Source of the DNA: an uncultured Bacteroidota bacterium
Lineage (GTDB): Bacteria; Bacteroidota; Bacteroidia; Bacteroidales; F082
NCBI GenBank assembly: GCA_903891085.1
Contig: CAITDJ010000031.1
Coordinates: 1-56,234 of the forward strand
DNA length: 56,234 bases
Direction: 5' to 3'
Both the position numbers and the translations under genes were made by a program. The notes beneath the pieces were generated by a model. The model saw only the letters and a list, made by a program, of their open reading frames with translations. It had not been told where the DNA came from and searched no databases. Below, piece after piece: positions 17,249 to 26,939 of this stretch. Positions within the stretch are counted from its first letter, which is position 1. Every line of letters starts with the position of its first letter.

Positions 17249-19581
17249 TAGAAATTCAAACTAATGCCAACACTCGGCATCAGTGGTAACTGCCTGACAG
17301 TTTGATTGGTGATTTGATCCACATAAAACACATTTTCGCGATTGTACAAATTAGTTACACTCAGGTCAACCTCCAACGTTGTGTTTTCATTAAAAAAGAA
17401 TTTTCGCTTCACGTCAAAATCCATACGGTGATAAGTCGGTAATTCACCTTTGTTCAAATCACCATAAATTGTACCCATTTGCCCATTGGCAGTTGAATAG
17501 TCAGTATTGATTCCATCGTTGAATGGCAAGTATTCGTAATAACCCTGTACCTGTGTGAATGGAAATCCTGTCCCAAAGTTCCAGCGTGAACTGAATTCCC
17601 ACTGCTTCAAATCACCTGCTGTATATGACAGAATTACGTTTACATTATGGCGTCTGTCGTAATGTGGCCTATAGGTTAACAATTCACCAGGTTTATCTTC
17701 GTATTGCTTTGTTACATAACCCAATGAGTAAACCAGCCATAAATACAGATTATTATTTTCATATTTAAGCGCAAGGTCTCCGCCGTATGCTTTTCCCTTT
17801 TCAATAATAAAATCCTTTTTGTAAATATCAGGCGTACCAACCGGCGCATCAGTTTCATTATAAAGTTTGTTACGGTTAAGGTTCGTAAGTTGTTTAAAAT
17901 CTTTAAGATAACCCTCTACATTCAGATTCAGTCGGTTATTCAGGTCAATTTCAACACCCAACACAAAGTGATTTGCCTTTTGCAATTTATGGGTAACATC
18001 TTCACCATCGAATGTGGATGGCAAATTATCGGGACCCGATAGAAAACCATAAAACAGGTTTACAACATCCCTGTCGCTGTTGGCGGCAATCAGGTTCTGT
18101 GAATACATTCCGGTTGCGAATTTGATACGAATATTATCGCTCACGGCATATTTCATGGCCAATCGTGGCTCAGGAGAGATATTGGAAAGCGATGCATACC
18201 ATTGAACCCTAAAGCTTGGTTCGAAAAGCAGTTTGCCAAATGTTCCTTTATATCTCACGTACCCGGCTAATTCGGTAGTATTCTCGGTTTGATCGATTAC
18301 CCGTCCAACCCCATTGGTGAAATTGAATTGTGTTTTGAATCCTAAAATTTCGATACCGTATTTCACCAAATCTTTTCCAAGAAAATAGGTGAAATGGAAT
18401 CCCATATTAAACCCATCGATATTACTCGAACGGTCCGGAGAACTAGCTTCTTTAAGACGTGCTTCGTAGGATGAATACGCAAGATTTCCTTCGATGAGCA
18501 CGGGTGATTTACCCGGAATAATAAGAAAATTTGATCCGCCACCAAATGAGTTCCATCCAAAATCGGACAATGCCTTGTAATTGTTTACCTGATCGTTATA
18601 ATTAAATCCGAAGAAATTAATTTTTGATCCATTTGAAGCATTTATCGATACCTTACCGTATATATCTAAGAAGTTGAAAGGCAATCCGTTTTCATCAATA
18701 TAGCTATAAAATACTTTACTCGATTGTTCTAGATAAGAGTTTTTAACCGACAAAATGAACGAGGAACTTCCATCACTATCGGTTTTGGCTTTTTTTAAGG
18801 GTCCCTCAAGCATAATGTTTGCACCAAAAGTACTTGCCGCCATTTTTCCGGCAAACCGATGCTTGTTTCCGTCACGGGTTGTGATATCCATGATTGATGA
18901 GATTCTTCCACCGTAATCAGCACTGAATCCACCTGTAAAAACCTCAGCATTGCGAATAATATCTGTATCAAAAACCGAAAATAATCCAATCGAATGAAAA
19001 GGATTATAAACGATCATTCCGTCAAGAAGCACTTTGTTTTGAATGGGAGAACCGCCCCTGATGTATAATTGTCCGCCCTGATCACCGGTGAAAATAACTC
19101 CGGGAACAACCTGAAGATATTGGGCCAGATCGGCTTGTCCACCAATAGAGGGTAATTTTTTTAAGGTTTTTGGTGTAAGATTAACCACTGAAGTCTTGGT
19201 TTCGGTTTGAGAAGCAATTCGGTCGGCGGAAACATCAACAGCGGACAGGTTAACACTTCCCTCATGCAACTCAAAACGCCTGCTGAAAACGGTATTTTCC
19301 TGAATCTGAACAGATTCGCGTATTGTATCATATCCTAAAAAGGTGACCAACAGTGTATATTTACCAGCCGGAATTTTAGTAATATTAAAATAACCATTCA
19401 TATCAGTTGAACTACCGAGGGTAGTACCTTCGAGATATACATTCGAAAAAATGACTGGTTCACCGTTACTGGCTTCATAAACAAAACCGCGAATCATGCC
19501 GTTTTGGGCAATGATTTGTTGGGAAAAGAGAATCAGGAGTAAGACAATAGTATAGAAATGGAATATTTTTTTATTCTTCAT
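17248..19581 (-). CDS. TonB-dependent outer-membrane receptor with carboxypeptidase-like N-domain
   Basis: 777 residues. Signal peptide about 1-25; residues ~28-110 form a carboxypeptidase-D regulatory-like domain (IRGFVYEASNGEPVIFSNVYLEG...GYFNITKIPAGKYTLLVTFLGYDT). A plug domain follows (about 125-235: KLPSIGGQADLAQYLQVVPGVIFTGDQGGQLYIRGG), then a ~530-residue beta barrel ending in the aromatic C-terminus VGISLNF. It imports an unknown ligand across the outer membrane using TonB energy. It is shorter than SusC and has no SusD partner. It sits 52 bp downstream of the LiaF-like gene in a probable PspC / LiaF-like / receptor operon, suggesting an envelope-stress or iron/metal context rather than glycan uptake. 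Confidence 0.92.
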   Translation of the reverse strand: MKNKKIFHFYTIVLLLILFSQQIIAQNGMIRGFVYEASNGEPVIFSNVYLEGTTLGSSTDMNGYFNITKIPAGKYTLLVTFLGYDTIRESVQIQENTVFSRRFELHEGSVNLSAVDVSADRIASQTETKTSVVNLTPKTLKKLPSIGGQADLAQYLQVVPGVIFTGDQGGQLYIRGGSPIQNKVLLDGMIVYNPFHSIGLFSVFDTDIIRNAEVFTGGFSADYGGRISSIMDITTRDGNKHRFAGKMAASTFGANIMLEGPLKKAKTDSDGSSSFILSVKNSYLEQSSKVFYSYIDENGLPFNFLDIYGKVSINASNGSKINFFGFNYNDQVNNYKALSDFGWNSFGGGSNFLIIPGKSPVLIEGNLAYSSYEARLKEASSPDRSSNIDGFNMGFHFTYFLGKDLVKYGIEILGFKTQFNFTNGVGRVIDQTENTTELAGYVRYKGTFGKLLFEPSFRVQWYASLSNISPEPRLAMKYAVSDNIRIKFATGMYSQNLIAANSDRDVVNLFYGFLSGPDNLPSTFDGEDVTHKLQKANHFVLGVEIDLNNRLNLNVEGYLKDFKQLTNLNRNKLYNETDAPVGTPDIYKKDFIIEKGKAYGGDLALKYENNNLYLWLVYSLGYVTKQYEDKPGELLTYRPHYDRRHNVNVILSYTAGDLKQWEFSSRWNFGTGFPFTQVQGYYEYLPFNDGINTDYSTANGQMGTIYGDLNKGELPTYHRMDFDVKRKFFFNENTTLEVDLSVTNLYNRENVFYVDQITNQTVRQLPLMPSVGISLNF

Positions 19582-19633
19582 TGTTTAGTTTTTATTAAAA
19601 AAAGAAGTTGGTGCGTGTAAAAAGCAGAATTGC

Positions 19634-20548
19634 TTAATAACGTTTAACTTCGAAACTTGACACAGCGGCATCAACATTAATTTTGATTTTTTGGGAAGCT
19701 GTGGCAAAATTATCTGTTTCATAATGCCCCTTACTCACCTGATTGAAGCCTTCGGTTTCGCGGTGCGATAATATCGAACTTCCCATGATGGAACATGCTG
19801 CCGATTCAGGGATTACAATTTTAATACTCGAGGCAGCAGCATCAATATTCACTTCAGTTTCAGGATGTAAATCACCTAACTTTATCTGGATAGAAGTTGC
19901 TCCGCCTTCCAAATCTATCTTACTCACTTTGAAAGGAGTAAGATCGAAATCAAAACTGGCTGCACCAATCGCAATGTCAAATCCCCATATTGGTGTTTCA
20001 TTCAACATGATATCCAGGTTATTCCTGCTTTTACCGTTTAAAACCACATCCGTTTTTTGATTGAGTGTAACTGTTGCATTCCCCTCCAATTCTTCAATTT
20101 TAAAATCGTACTGCATTTGTCCGCCAGTCTTTGTAACATAAATTAATTCACTCGTACTGCTGTTCAGCTTAAACTCGCCGGCACCGGCTTCCAAACGCAA
20201 TAAGGCAGTCTTAACCGAATCGTTGCGATGACTGAACACCTGATTCACTTCAACATCAGTAGAATCATGATCATTGGAATAATCAAAACGGTATTTTTTA
20301 TGAAAGGGCGATTCAACTGGATCGAGGTTAGAATAAATTAACAGACTCAGCGCAGCAACAGCAAGTGCGAGGATTAATTTATATAATCCGCGCACTGGCA
20401 ATATTGACACACCCCACAGGATGAGTAAAACCGGCCATAAGCGCCAAACCATATACCATTCCAGATTAAAAATACCCAATCGATCGAAAAGAAATAACAA
20501 ACCGAAGGTGATTAATATGGTTCCCCAAAAAACATTTTGATGTTTCAT
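19634..20548 (-). CDS. LiaF/LiaI-like membrane protein with adhesin-like beta domain
   Basis: 304 residues. The N-terminus (about 5-75) has two to three short hydrophobic helices of the LiaI-LiaF-like transmembrane region (FWGTILITFGLLFLFDRLGIF, WRLWPVLLILWGVSIL). A linker leads into a ~200-residue beta-rich domain of repeated strands (LEAGAGEFKLNSSTSELI, ISVKLG-type repeats, IDAAASSIKIVIP), resembling the toast-rack/DUF4097 or LiaF C-terminal fold. Such proteins take part in cell-envelope stress signalling. It is 7 bp downstream of the PspC-domain gene and both share the LiaI-like membrane segment, so they likely act together. Confidence 0.8.
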   Translation of the reverse strand: MKHQNVFWGTILITFGLLFLFDRLGIFNLEWYMVWRLWPVLLILWGVSILPVRGLYKLILALAVAALSLLIYSNLDPVESPFHKKYRFDYSNDHDSTDVEVNQVFSHRNDSVKTALLRLEAGAGEFKLNSSTSELIYVTKTGGQMQYDFKIEELEGNATVTLNQKTDVVLNGKSRNNLDIMLNETPIWGFDIAIGAASFDFDLTPFKVSKIDLEGGATSIQIKLGDLHPETEVNIDAAASSIKIVIPESAACSIMGSSILSHRETEGFNQVSKGHYETDNFATASQKIKINVDAAVSSFEVKRY

Positions 20549-20555
20549 AACTCAA

Positions 20556-21014
20556 TTATTTTAATGATGGCCGAAGCAAAATTACCCCTAACAGGATGAG
20601 TGCCAGTGGCCATAAATCTGCAAAATGAATATTTAAAAAGAAACTTGGCAACAGTAATATTGCGCCCATAGCAATTAACCCAATACCAAATATCAATTGA
20701 CGTTTACTTTTCGATTTGTCAACCGGCACCTCTTTTAAACCGGATGCAAAATCTGATTTGACACCTTCGTTCGTCGCCTGTTCTGTTTCCTTTTCCTGAG
20801 TGGTCTCAAATGGCGGATAAAAAACAGGTTCTTCAGGCAACACAATCCACAACACGATATAAATAAATATACCACCACCCACAACAATAGCCAGCAAAAC
20901 AAAAATCAAACGGACCAATACCACGTCGATTTTCAAACTGTCGGCCAATCCACTGCAAACACCGGCAATAACCTTTTGATGTGGATTCCGGTGTAATCCT
21001 GATGTATTACTCAT
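20556..21014 (-). CDS. PspC domain membrane protein
   Basis: 152 residues from the ATG at 21014. The frame extends to an ATG at 21038, but a TACCTTTG -7 box at 21040-21047 would start transcription at or after that codon, so the inner start is preferred. Residues ~5-62 are a PspC domain: LHRNPHQKVIAGVCSGLADSL, then a transmembrane segment VRLIFVLLAIVVGGGIFIYIVLWIVLP. A polar linker is followed by two C-terminal helices of LiaI-like type (IFGIGLIAMGAILLLPSFF, LWPLALILLGVILL). PspC proteins sense or buffer inner-membrane stress. It heads the PspC / LiaF-like / TonB-receptor operon. Confidence 0.88.
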   Translation of the reverse strand: MSNTSGLHRNPHQKVIAGVCSGLADSLKIDVVLVRLIFVLLAIVVGGGIFIYIVLWIVLPEEPVFYPPFETTQEKETEQATNEGVKSDFASGLKEVPVDKSKSKRQLIFGIGLIAMGAILLLPSFFLNIHFADLWPLALILLGVILLRPSLK

Positions 21015-21039
21015 AACAACGCTTTTTAAAACAGCCATT

Positions 21040-21047
21040 CAAAGGTA
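21040..21047 (-). promoter_or_regulatory. -7 box of the PspC operon
   Basis: TACCTTTG on the minus strand matches TAnnTTTG and almost abuts the upstream candidate ATG at 21038, which decides in favour of the ATG at 21014. No clear -33 TTG. Confidence 0.5.
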
Positions 21048-21296
21048 TAACATAAATGGAACATGGTATTTATTGAATCTCAAAATTCGAAAAAATAATG
21101 TCAATCTCTCTCGTGCTAATTTCATTTATTTTTGATCGAAAAAAACAATTATTATGTAATATTCACATTTTCAATGTTTTAAATTACTGTTTATTTTTCA
21201 CAATGACATGTCGGAAAAGGGCTTTTTTTTGTATTTTTACCTTCGAAAATTTCTCCTTACAAAGCAGAAAAGTAATTATTACAGATTTTACTGACA

Positions 21297-22526
21297 ATGA
21301 ATAAAATTAAAGTTACCAATGCCGTAGTTGAACTCGACGGAGACGAGATGACACGTGTTATTTGGAGATACATTAAGGAAAAACTGATCCTGCCATATCT
21401 TGAAATTGACATTAAATACTACGACCTTGGGATGGAAAACCGTGATGCCACTTCGGACAGCGTAACTGTTGAGGCAGCTGAAGCCATAAAAAAATACAAT
21501 GTTGGAATCAAATGCGCTACCATCACCCCGGATGAAAATCGGGTTGCTGAATTCGGGCTAAAAGAAATGTATAAATCGCCAAACGGCACAATTCGAAACA
21601 TCTTAGACGGAACTGTATTTCGTGAACCTATCATCATGAAAAATATCCCAAAGTTGGTGCCAGGCTGGATACATCCCATTGTGATCGGCCGACATGCCTT
21701 CGGAGACCAATACAAAGCAACCGATTTCGTCACAAAAGGAAAAGGAAAACTGACGATTACCTTCTCCCCTGAAGACGGAAGTCCGGTTCAGAGTTTTGAA
21801 GTGTACAATTTTAAAGGTGATGGTGTTGCCCTTGCCATGTACAATACTGACGAATCGATCCGTGGATTTGCACACTCCTGCTTCAATATGGCCATGCAGA
21901 AAGGCTGGCCACTATACCTGTCAACCAAAAACACTATCCTGAAAAAATATGACGGTAGGTTTAAGGATATTTTTGAAGAAGTTTATCAAACCTCCTTTGC
22001 AGAGAGTTTTGTTGAAAAGGGAATTACCTACGAACACCGTTTGATCGATGATATGGTTGCGTCAGCACTCAAATGGAGCGGAAAGTTTGTTTGGGCATGC
22101 AAAAACTATGATGGTGATGTACAATCTGATACCCTTGCCCAGGGTTTCGGATCACTCGGACTGATGACATCGGTATTAATTACACCCAACGGTGAAACAA
22201 TGGAAGCCGAAGCGGCACACGGAACAGTTACAAGGCATTTCCGTGAACACCAAAAAGGGAATCCCACCTCAACAAATCCGATTGCATCAATCTATGCCTG
22301 GACACGTGGGCTGGCTCACCGCGGAAAACTAGATGGTAACGATGCACTTATTCATTTTGCCCAAACATTGGAAGATGTGTGTGTATTCACCGTTGAGTCA
22401 GGTAAAATGACCAAAGACCTTGCTATTCTCATTCATGAAAAAGCGTTGAAACCTGAGCATTATCTGGACACTGAGGACTTTTTAAACGCTATCAACGAAG
22501 AGCTGTCAAAACGCCTATCATCGTAA
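21297..22526 (+). CDS. icd: NADP-dependent isocitrate dehydrogenase, eukaryotic-like type
   Basis: 409 residues, the length of the homodimeric IDH2-type family shared with eukaryotes rather than the E. coli Icd type. Hallmarks: [33 protein letters not shown] (substrate serine and arginines), [12 protein letters not shown], the active-site Tyr region, LIDDMVA with catalytic aspartates, [19 protein letters not shown], and the adenine-binding [21 protein letters not shown] with the NADP-specific His/Arg. It oxidatively decarboxylates isocitrate to 2-oxoglutarate and makes NADPH. It lies 29 bp upstream of citrate synthase, so the two TCA enzymes are probably one operon. Confidence 0.96.
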   Translation: MNKIKVTNAVVELDGDEMTRVIWRYIKEKLILPYLEIDIKYYDLGMENRDATSDSVTVEAAEAIKKYNVGIKCATITPDENRVAEFGLKEMYKSPNGTIRNILDGTVFREPIIMKNIPKLVPGWIHPIVIGRHAFGDQYKATDFVTKGKGKLTITFSPEDGSPVQSFEVYNFKGDGVALAMYNTDESIRGFAHSCFNMAMQKGWPLYLSTKNTILKKYDGRFKDIFEEVYQTSFAESFVEKGITYEHRLIDDMVASALKWSGKFVWACKNYDGDVQSDTLAQGFGSLGLMTSVLITPNGETMEAEAAHGTVTRHFREHQKGNPTSTNPIASIYAWTRGLAHRGKLDGNDALIHFAQTLEDVCVFTVESGKMTKDLAILIHEKALKPEHYLDTEDFLNAINEELSKRLSS

Positions 22527-22555
22527 ATAATTCACAAGAAATAATCCTGAAAAAT

Positions 22556-23893
22556 ATGTCAGATTTAAAACTAGCTCTCAGAGCAAAAATAAACGAATGG
22601 AGACCAAGGACGAAGGCTCTTCTTGATTTACATGGTGAGGTTGTTGTCGACAAAGTTAAAGTGAACCAGATTATTGGTGGTATGCGCGGAATCAAATGTC
22701 TGGTCACCGACATCTCTTACCTCGACCCAAACGAGGGAATCCGCTATCGCGGTTATACATTGAGTGAGGTATTTCAGCTTCTCCCAAAAGGAAAAAACTC
22801 CGAAATTCCTTATGTTGAAGGCTTACTGTATCTGCTACTTACAGGCGATGTACCAAATGCAACTCAGGTAAATGATTTGATTGACGAGTTTTCAAAACGT
22901 CGTATTCTGCCGAGATACGTGTATGAGGTGATAGACGCCTGGCCATGTTGCAGCCACCCAATGGCCATGTTTTCATCCGCGATTCTTGCCATGTCAAGGG
23001 AATCATTCTTCGCAAAAAAATACAAAGCAGGCATCAATAAAAATGAGTATTGGGACCCAATGTTTGAAGATGGGTTGAACTTGCTTGCCAAGCTTCCGGA
23101 AATCGCTTCCTATATTTACGCGAAACTATATCGTGATGGTAAAAGGATTGTTGGTAATCCTGACCTCGATTTTGGAGGTAATTTTGCCCATATGATGAAT
23201 AAACCAAAGCCTTATGATGATGTTTCGCGTATGCACTTTATCATTCATGCCGATCATGAAAGCGGCAACGTGAGTGCCCATACAGCACATCTGGTCGGAA
23301 GTTCATTATCCGATGTATATTTATGTACTTCGGCCATGATCAATGGTCTTGCCGGTCCGTTGCACGGTCTTGCCAATCAGGAAGTATTGCGTTGGCTGCA
23401 GGAAGTGATGGATAAAATGGGAGGCGAAGTGCCAACCGAAGATGAAATGCGTCAGTTTGTTTGGGATACTTTGCGTGGTGGCCATGTTGTTCCGGGTTTC
23501 GGACATGCTGTGTTGCGCAAAACTGACCCACGTTATATGATTCAACGCGAATTCAGTTTGAAGCATCTGGTCGACGATCCGATATTCAAATATGTAGATT
23601 TGCTCTATAAAGTTGCTCCTGAAGTTTTAAAAGAACATGGTAAAGCAAAAAACCCATGGCCAAATGTGGACGCGCAATCTGGCGTTATTCAATGGCATTA
23701 TGGTGTTACAGAATACGATTTCTATACAGTACTTTTCGGTATAGGCCGATCCATTGGTGTTGTTGCCAATCTTATCTGGGACAGGGCTTTGAATTATCCT
23801 TTGGAACGTCCGAAATCACTTACCACTGATATGCTGGAAGAAATGGTCGGTATCAAACAACAGAATCTTACCATTGATATGCCCGATGAATAA
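22556..23893 (+). CDS. gltA: Citrate synthase, eukaryotic (Si) type
   Basis: 445 residues. The sequence is of the mitochondrial-like Si class: GMRGIKCLVTDISYLDPNEGIRYRG near the start, NVSAHTAHLVGSSLSDVYLC, catalytic His in LAGPLHGLANQEVL, second catalytic His in PGFGHAVLRKTDPRY, and the catalytic Asp in GVTEYDFYTVLFGIGRSIGV, ending with RALNYPLERPKS. It condenses oxaloacetate and acetyl-CoA to citrate. With icd immediately upstream it supplies 2-oxoglutarate, consistent with an oxidative branch of a partial TCA cycle. A strong terminator follows. Confidence 0.96.
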   Translation: MSDLKLALRAKINEWRPRTKALLDLHGEVVVDKVKVNQIIGGMRGIKCLVTDISYLDPNEGIRYRGYTLSEVFQLLPKGKNSEIPYVEGLLYLLLTGDVPNATQVNDLIDEFSKRRILPRYVYEVIDAWPCCSHPMAMFSSAILAMSRESFFAKKYKAGINKNEYWDPMFEDGLNLLAKLPEIASYIYAKLYRDGKRIVGNPDLDFGGNFAHMMNKPKPYDDVSRMHFIIHADHESGNVSAHTAHLVGSSLSDVYLCTSAMINGLAGPLHGLANQEVLRWLQEVMDKMGGEVPTEDEMRQFVWDTLRGGHVVPGFGHAVLRKTDPRYMIQREFSLKHLVDDPIFKYVDLLYKVAPEVLKEHGKAKNPWPNVDAQSGVIQWHYGVTEYDFYTVLFGIGRSIGVVANLIWDRALNYPLERPKSLTTDMLEEMVGIKQQNLTIDMPDE

Positions 23894-23911
23894 TAAAATT
23901 ATTTAATACTG

Positions 23912-23949
23912 ACTCCAACTTCCGCCATCGCTGAAGTTGGAGTTTTTTT
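23912..23949 (+). terminator. icd-gltA operon terminator
   Basis: A perfect 11-bp stem (ACTCCAACTTC / GAAGTTGGAGT) with a 10-nt loop is followed by a run of T that runs directly into the next start codon. Confidence 0.92.
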
Positions 23950-24372
23950 ATGGTACAACATTTCAAAATACGCCTTCCGGCTTATCCATACGGTTACCAT
24001 CTTATTACCAAGCTGGTCATTAATCTTATTATAAAGGAACTTGGTGAATTACCTGAAAACGGTTTGATAAATTTGTTTTTACAACATACTTCTGCTGGCT
24101 TATCGATCAATGAAAATGCCGACAACGATGTGCGGAAAGACCTGCAGCAGTTTATGGACAAATTGGCACCTGAACACGACCCTGATTACTCACATATCTT
24201 TGAAGGTGATGATGATATGCCTGCACATATAAAAACATTTCTCACCGGTAACTCAATTCAAATACCGATCATTGACAATAACCTTGGATTGGGGATTTGG
24301 CAGGGAATCTATTTATGTGAATTTCGAAAAACCAGCCACAGTCGTGAAATTATTGCCACAATTATTACCTGA
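23950..24372 (+). CDS. YjbQ/UPF0047 family (secondary thiamine-phosphate synthase-like) protein
   Basis: 140 residues, family-typical length. It shows LPAYPYGYHLITKLV at the N-terminus, GLINLFLQHTSAGLSINENAD in the middle (the conserved H-T-S segment), PEHDPDYSHIFEGDDDMPAHIKTFLTGNSIQIPI with conserved histidines, and LGIWQGIYLCEFR at the end. The family forms trimers with a metal/histidine site and has weak thiamine-phosphate synthase activity; its main role is unsettled. The ATG directly follows the T-tract of the gltA terminator, leaving no separate ribosome-binding site. Confidence 0.9.
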   Translation: MVQHFKIRLPAYPYGYHLITKLVINLIIKELGELPENGLINLFLQHTSAGLSINENADNDVRKDLQQFMDKLAPEHDPDYSHIFEGDDDMPAHIKTFLTGNSIQIPIIDNNLGLGIWQGIYLCEFRKTSHSREIIATIIT

Positions 24373-24482
24373 TAATTCACAACATGCCGCTCGTCGTTTG
24401 GCATTATCTGAGAAATCAAAGATGCTCGTGTACTAGAATGTAATCAAGGAGAAAAAGCGACTTAATACTGGGCTATTGTGTA

Positions 24483-25082
24483 TTATTGCTCACTCAATTC
24501 ATTTTTTTCGATCATTTCATTTGTAAACCGAATCAGATCAGGAAAATACGCATTAAAGTCAGATTCCAGTCTGACATGATTTTCCTCCAGAAAAATCACT
24601 GCCAGCTCCATCCCCGAATAGAAATTAGACCGTCGCGACATCCCTCTGAAAACACGCTCCAAATCTCTGAAATTCGCATAACCAACCAGCCAGTTTTGGG
24701 CCATCATGAAAGGCAAAATACGTTTTGATCGTGGGGGCAAAACCAGGTAACGACGGATAAGGATTTTGTAAACCCACGAAACATATTCGGTTAAATCCCG
24801 CTTACTCCAATCTGACCAGTTACGCGCCAGAAAATGATCAAAATAAATATCAAGAACAACACCTGAAAATTTACTGAAAACAGGACGTAGAAACTCAATT
24901 GACTCCCTAACGACTGCATGATTATCAGTAAAATCGTCAATAGCCCGGTGTAGTGCAACACCATCGCGAATTCGCTGAGGATAATCTGCCAGTGTTTTCC
25001 CTTTTATACTGTCCGCAACAAAATTTCCAATCATCAGTTCAGCATCATCACCTGATAAAAACGCGTGCGCAAGAAAATTCAT
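24483..25082 (-). CDS. acpH: Acyl carrier protein phosphodiesterase-like protein (DUF479)
   Basis: 199 residues. MNFLAHAFLSGDDAELMIGNFVADSIKG, RDGVALHRAIDDFTDNH, and VVLDIYFDHFLARNW with conserved Asp/His pairs are diagnostic of the AcpH/DUF479 family. AcpH removes the 4'-phosphopantetheine arm from holo-ACP. E. coli AcpH is about the same length. It stands alone, convergent with the YjbQ gene and divergent from iorA. The family name is certain; the ACP substrate is assumed by homology. Confidence 0.87.
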   Translation of the reverse strand: MNFLAHAFLSGDDAELMIGNFVADSIKGKTLADYPQRIRDGVALHRAIDDFTDNHAVVRESIEFLRPVFSKFSGVVLDIYFDHFLARNWSDWSKRDLTEYVSWVYKILIRRYLVLPPRSKRILPFMMAQNWLVGYANFRDLERVFRGMSRRSNFYSGMELAVIFLEENHVRLESDFNAYFPDLIRFTNEMIEKNELSEQ

Positions 25083-25196
25083 GTTTTATAAATCAGGTGG
25101 CGAACTTACACAAAATAAATCTGATTCAGATATCTTAACCCACTAATTTAGAATGATTATGGATTTTGCTAACGCTTAATACTTACATGGAATTGT

Positions 25197-25204
25197 TATT
25201 TTTG
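25197..25204 (+). promoter_or_regulatory. -7 box of iorAB
   Basis: TATTTTTG, 48 bases upstream of the iorA ATG, matches TAnnTTTG. No TTG at the ideal spacing. Confidence 0.45.
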
Positions 25205-25252
25205 TAACAAAGAAATAATAAGGTCAAAAAAACCAAAATACTATACTAAACC

Positions 25253-26869
25253 ATGAAAAAACTTCTGCTGTTAGGCGACGAAGCCATTGCGCAGGGAGCC
25301 ATCGACTCCGGATTGTCCGGAGTATATGCATACCCTGGCACCCCTTCCACCGAAATCATGGAATATATTCAGGCATCGGGTGAATCAAAAAAACTGAACA
25401 TCAGGGCGTTGTGGTCTGCCAATGAAAAAACTGCCATGGAGTCGGCCCTGGGCATGTCTTATGCCGGCAAGCGAGCCCTGGTTTGCATGAAACATGTTGG
25501 TTTAAATGTGGCAGCTGATGCATTTTTGAACTCAGCCATCACCGGTGCTAATGGTGGATTGGTGGTTGTTGCAGCAGATGATCCGTCGATGCATTCCTCA
25601 CAAAATGAGCAGGATTCGCGGTTTTATGCCAAATTCTCGTTCATTCCTGCGCTGGAGCCCACCAACCAACAGGAAGCATATGATATGATCCGATACGGAT
25701 TCGATCTTTCAGAAAAAATGCGTATTCCGGTGATGTTACGTATCACCACCCGTTTAGCCCATTCAAGAAGCGGAGTGGTGCGCAAAGCCATGAAGCAGCA
25801 AAACGAACTTAAACTGCCTGATAATCTGCGTCAGTTTGTATTATTGCCTGCCATTGCACGCAAACAATACCGTGAATTATTAGACAAACAGCATGAATTA
25901 CAACAGCTTTCAGAAGATTCAAGCTTCAATTATTACCAGACTGGCAGTGATAAAAGCCTTGGAATTATTGCCTGTGGGTTGGCTTTTAACTACCTGATGG
26001 AGAATTTCAGCGAAACCCCTCTCCCTTACGGATTGTTGAAAATCGGTCAATACCCCTTACCAGTTGAAATGGTTAGTAAAATATACAATGATTGCGATGC
26101 AGTGCTGGTATTGGAGGATGGTTACCCAATTGTTGAGGAGTTATTAAAAGGGACATTAAATACCGGTAAACCAATTCACGGACGCCTCGATGGTGCCATA
26201 CCACGCGATGGTGAACTCACCCCAAATATTGTGGCAAAGGCATTGGGAATTGGTTTTCAGGCCGGCAAAGATATTCCGGGATTTTTAAAAAACCGTCCTC
26301 CACGGCTATGTGATGGATGCTCACACAGCGATGCATTCCTGGCGCTTAATGAAGCGATCCTAACCTACGGAAAAGGAAGAGTATTCTCAGATATCGGCTG
26401 TTATACATTGAGTGCGTTGGAACCACTCGAATCAATTAACAGTTGTGTGGACATGGGAGCAAGTATAACCATGGCTATTGGTGCTGCTGATGCAGGATTG
26501 GTTCCGGCTGTTGCCGCTATTGGTGACTCAACCTTCACCCATTCAGGGATTACTGGTTTGCTGGATGCCGTAAATAACAATTCACCCATTACCATTTTAA
26601 TACTCGACAATTCGACCACCGGCATGACTGGCGGCCAAACATCATCAGCTTATGGAAAAGTGGAAGATATTTGTCGTGGCGTAGGCGTAAAAGAGGAACA
26701 TATCAGGATAATCAAACCACTCCGTAAAAATCACGAAGAGAATATTTTGATCATGAAGGAAGAGCTCGCCTATCAGGGTGTTTCAGTAATTATTCCGAGA
26801 CGTGAATGCATACAAACCTTAAACAGAAGAATGCGTCAACAGGCGAAAATGAAGACGTTTGAAGGATAA
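25253..26869 (+). CDS. iorA: Indolepyruvate ferredoxin oxidoreductase, alpha subunit, lacking ferredoxin domain
   Basis: 538 residues. The N-terminal pyrimidine-binding domain (LLGDEAIAQGAIDSGLSGVYAYPGTPSTEI...ANEKTAMESALGMSYAGKRALV) and the C-terminal thiamine-diphosphate domain (LCDGCSHSDAFLAL; GDSTFTHSGITGLLDAVNNN; ILDNSTTGMTGGQ) define IorA. With IorB it oxidatively decarboxylates aryl pyruvates from aromatic amino acids to aryl-acetyl-CoA and reduces ferredoxin. Canonical IorA is roughly 600 residues or more and ends in a two-cluster 4Fe-4S ferredoxin domain; this protein stops shortly after VSVIIPRRECIQTLNRR and has no CxxCxxCxxxCP repeats. No frameshifted remainder exists in the 70 bp before iorB, so electrons must leave through a separate protein. 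Confidence 0.92.
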   Translation: MKKLLLLGDEAIAQGAIDSGLSGVYAYPGTPSTEIMEYIQASGESKKLNIRALWSANEKTAMESALGMSYAGKRALVCMKHVGLNVAADAFLNSAITGANGGLVVVAADDPSMHSSQNEQDSRFYAKFSFIPALEPTNQQEAYDMIRYGFDLSEKMRIPVMLRITTRLAHSRSGVVRKAMKQQNELKLPDNLRQFVLLPAIARKQYRELLDKQHELQQLSEDSSFNYYQTGSDKSLGIIACGLAFNYLMENFSETPLPYGLLKIGQYPLPVEMVSKIYNDCDAVLVLEDGYPIVEELLKGTLNTGKPIHGRLDGAIPRDGELTPNIVAKALGIGFQAGKDIPGFLKNRPPRLCDGCSHSDAFLALNEAILTYGKGRVFSDIGCYTLSALEPLESINSCVDMGASITMAIGAADAGLVPAVAAIGDSTFTHSGITGLLDAVNNNSPITILILDNSTTGMTGGQTSSAYGKVEDICRGVGVKEEHIRIIKPLRKNHEENILIMKEELAYQGVSVIIPRRECIQTLNRRMRQQAKMKTFEG

Positions 26870-26939
26870 TTGATGAATGGTTGTTGGCTTATAAATCAGA
26901 CAGAAAATAAAGACACAATTTCACAAAATTGTAAATAAA

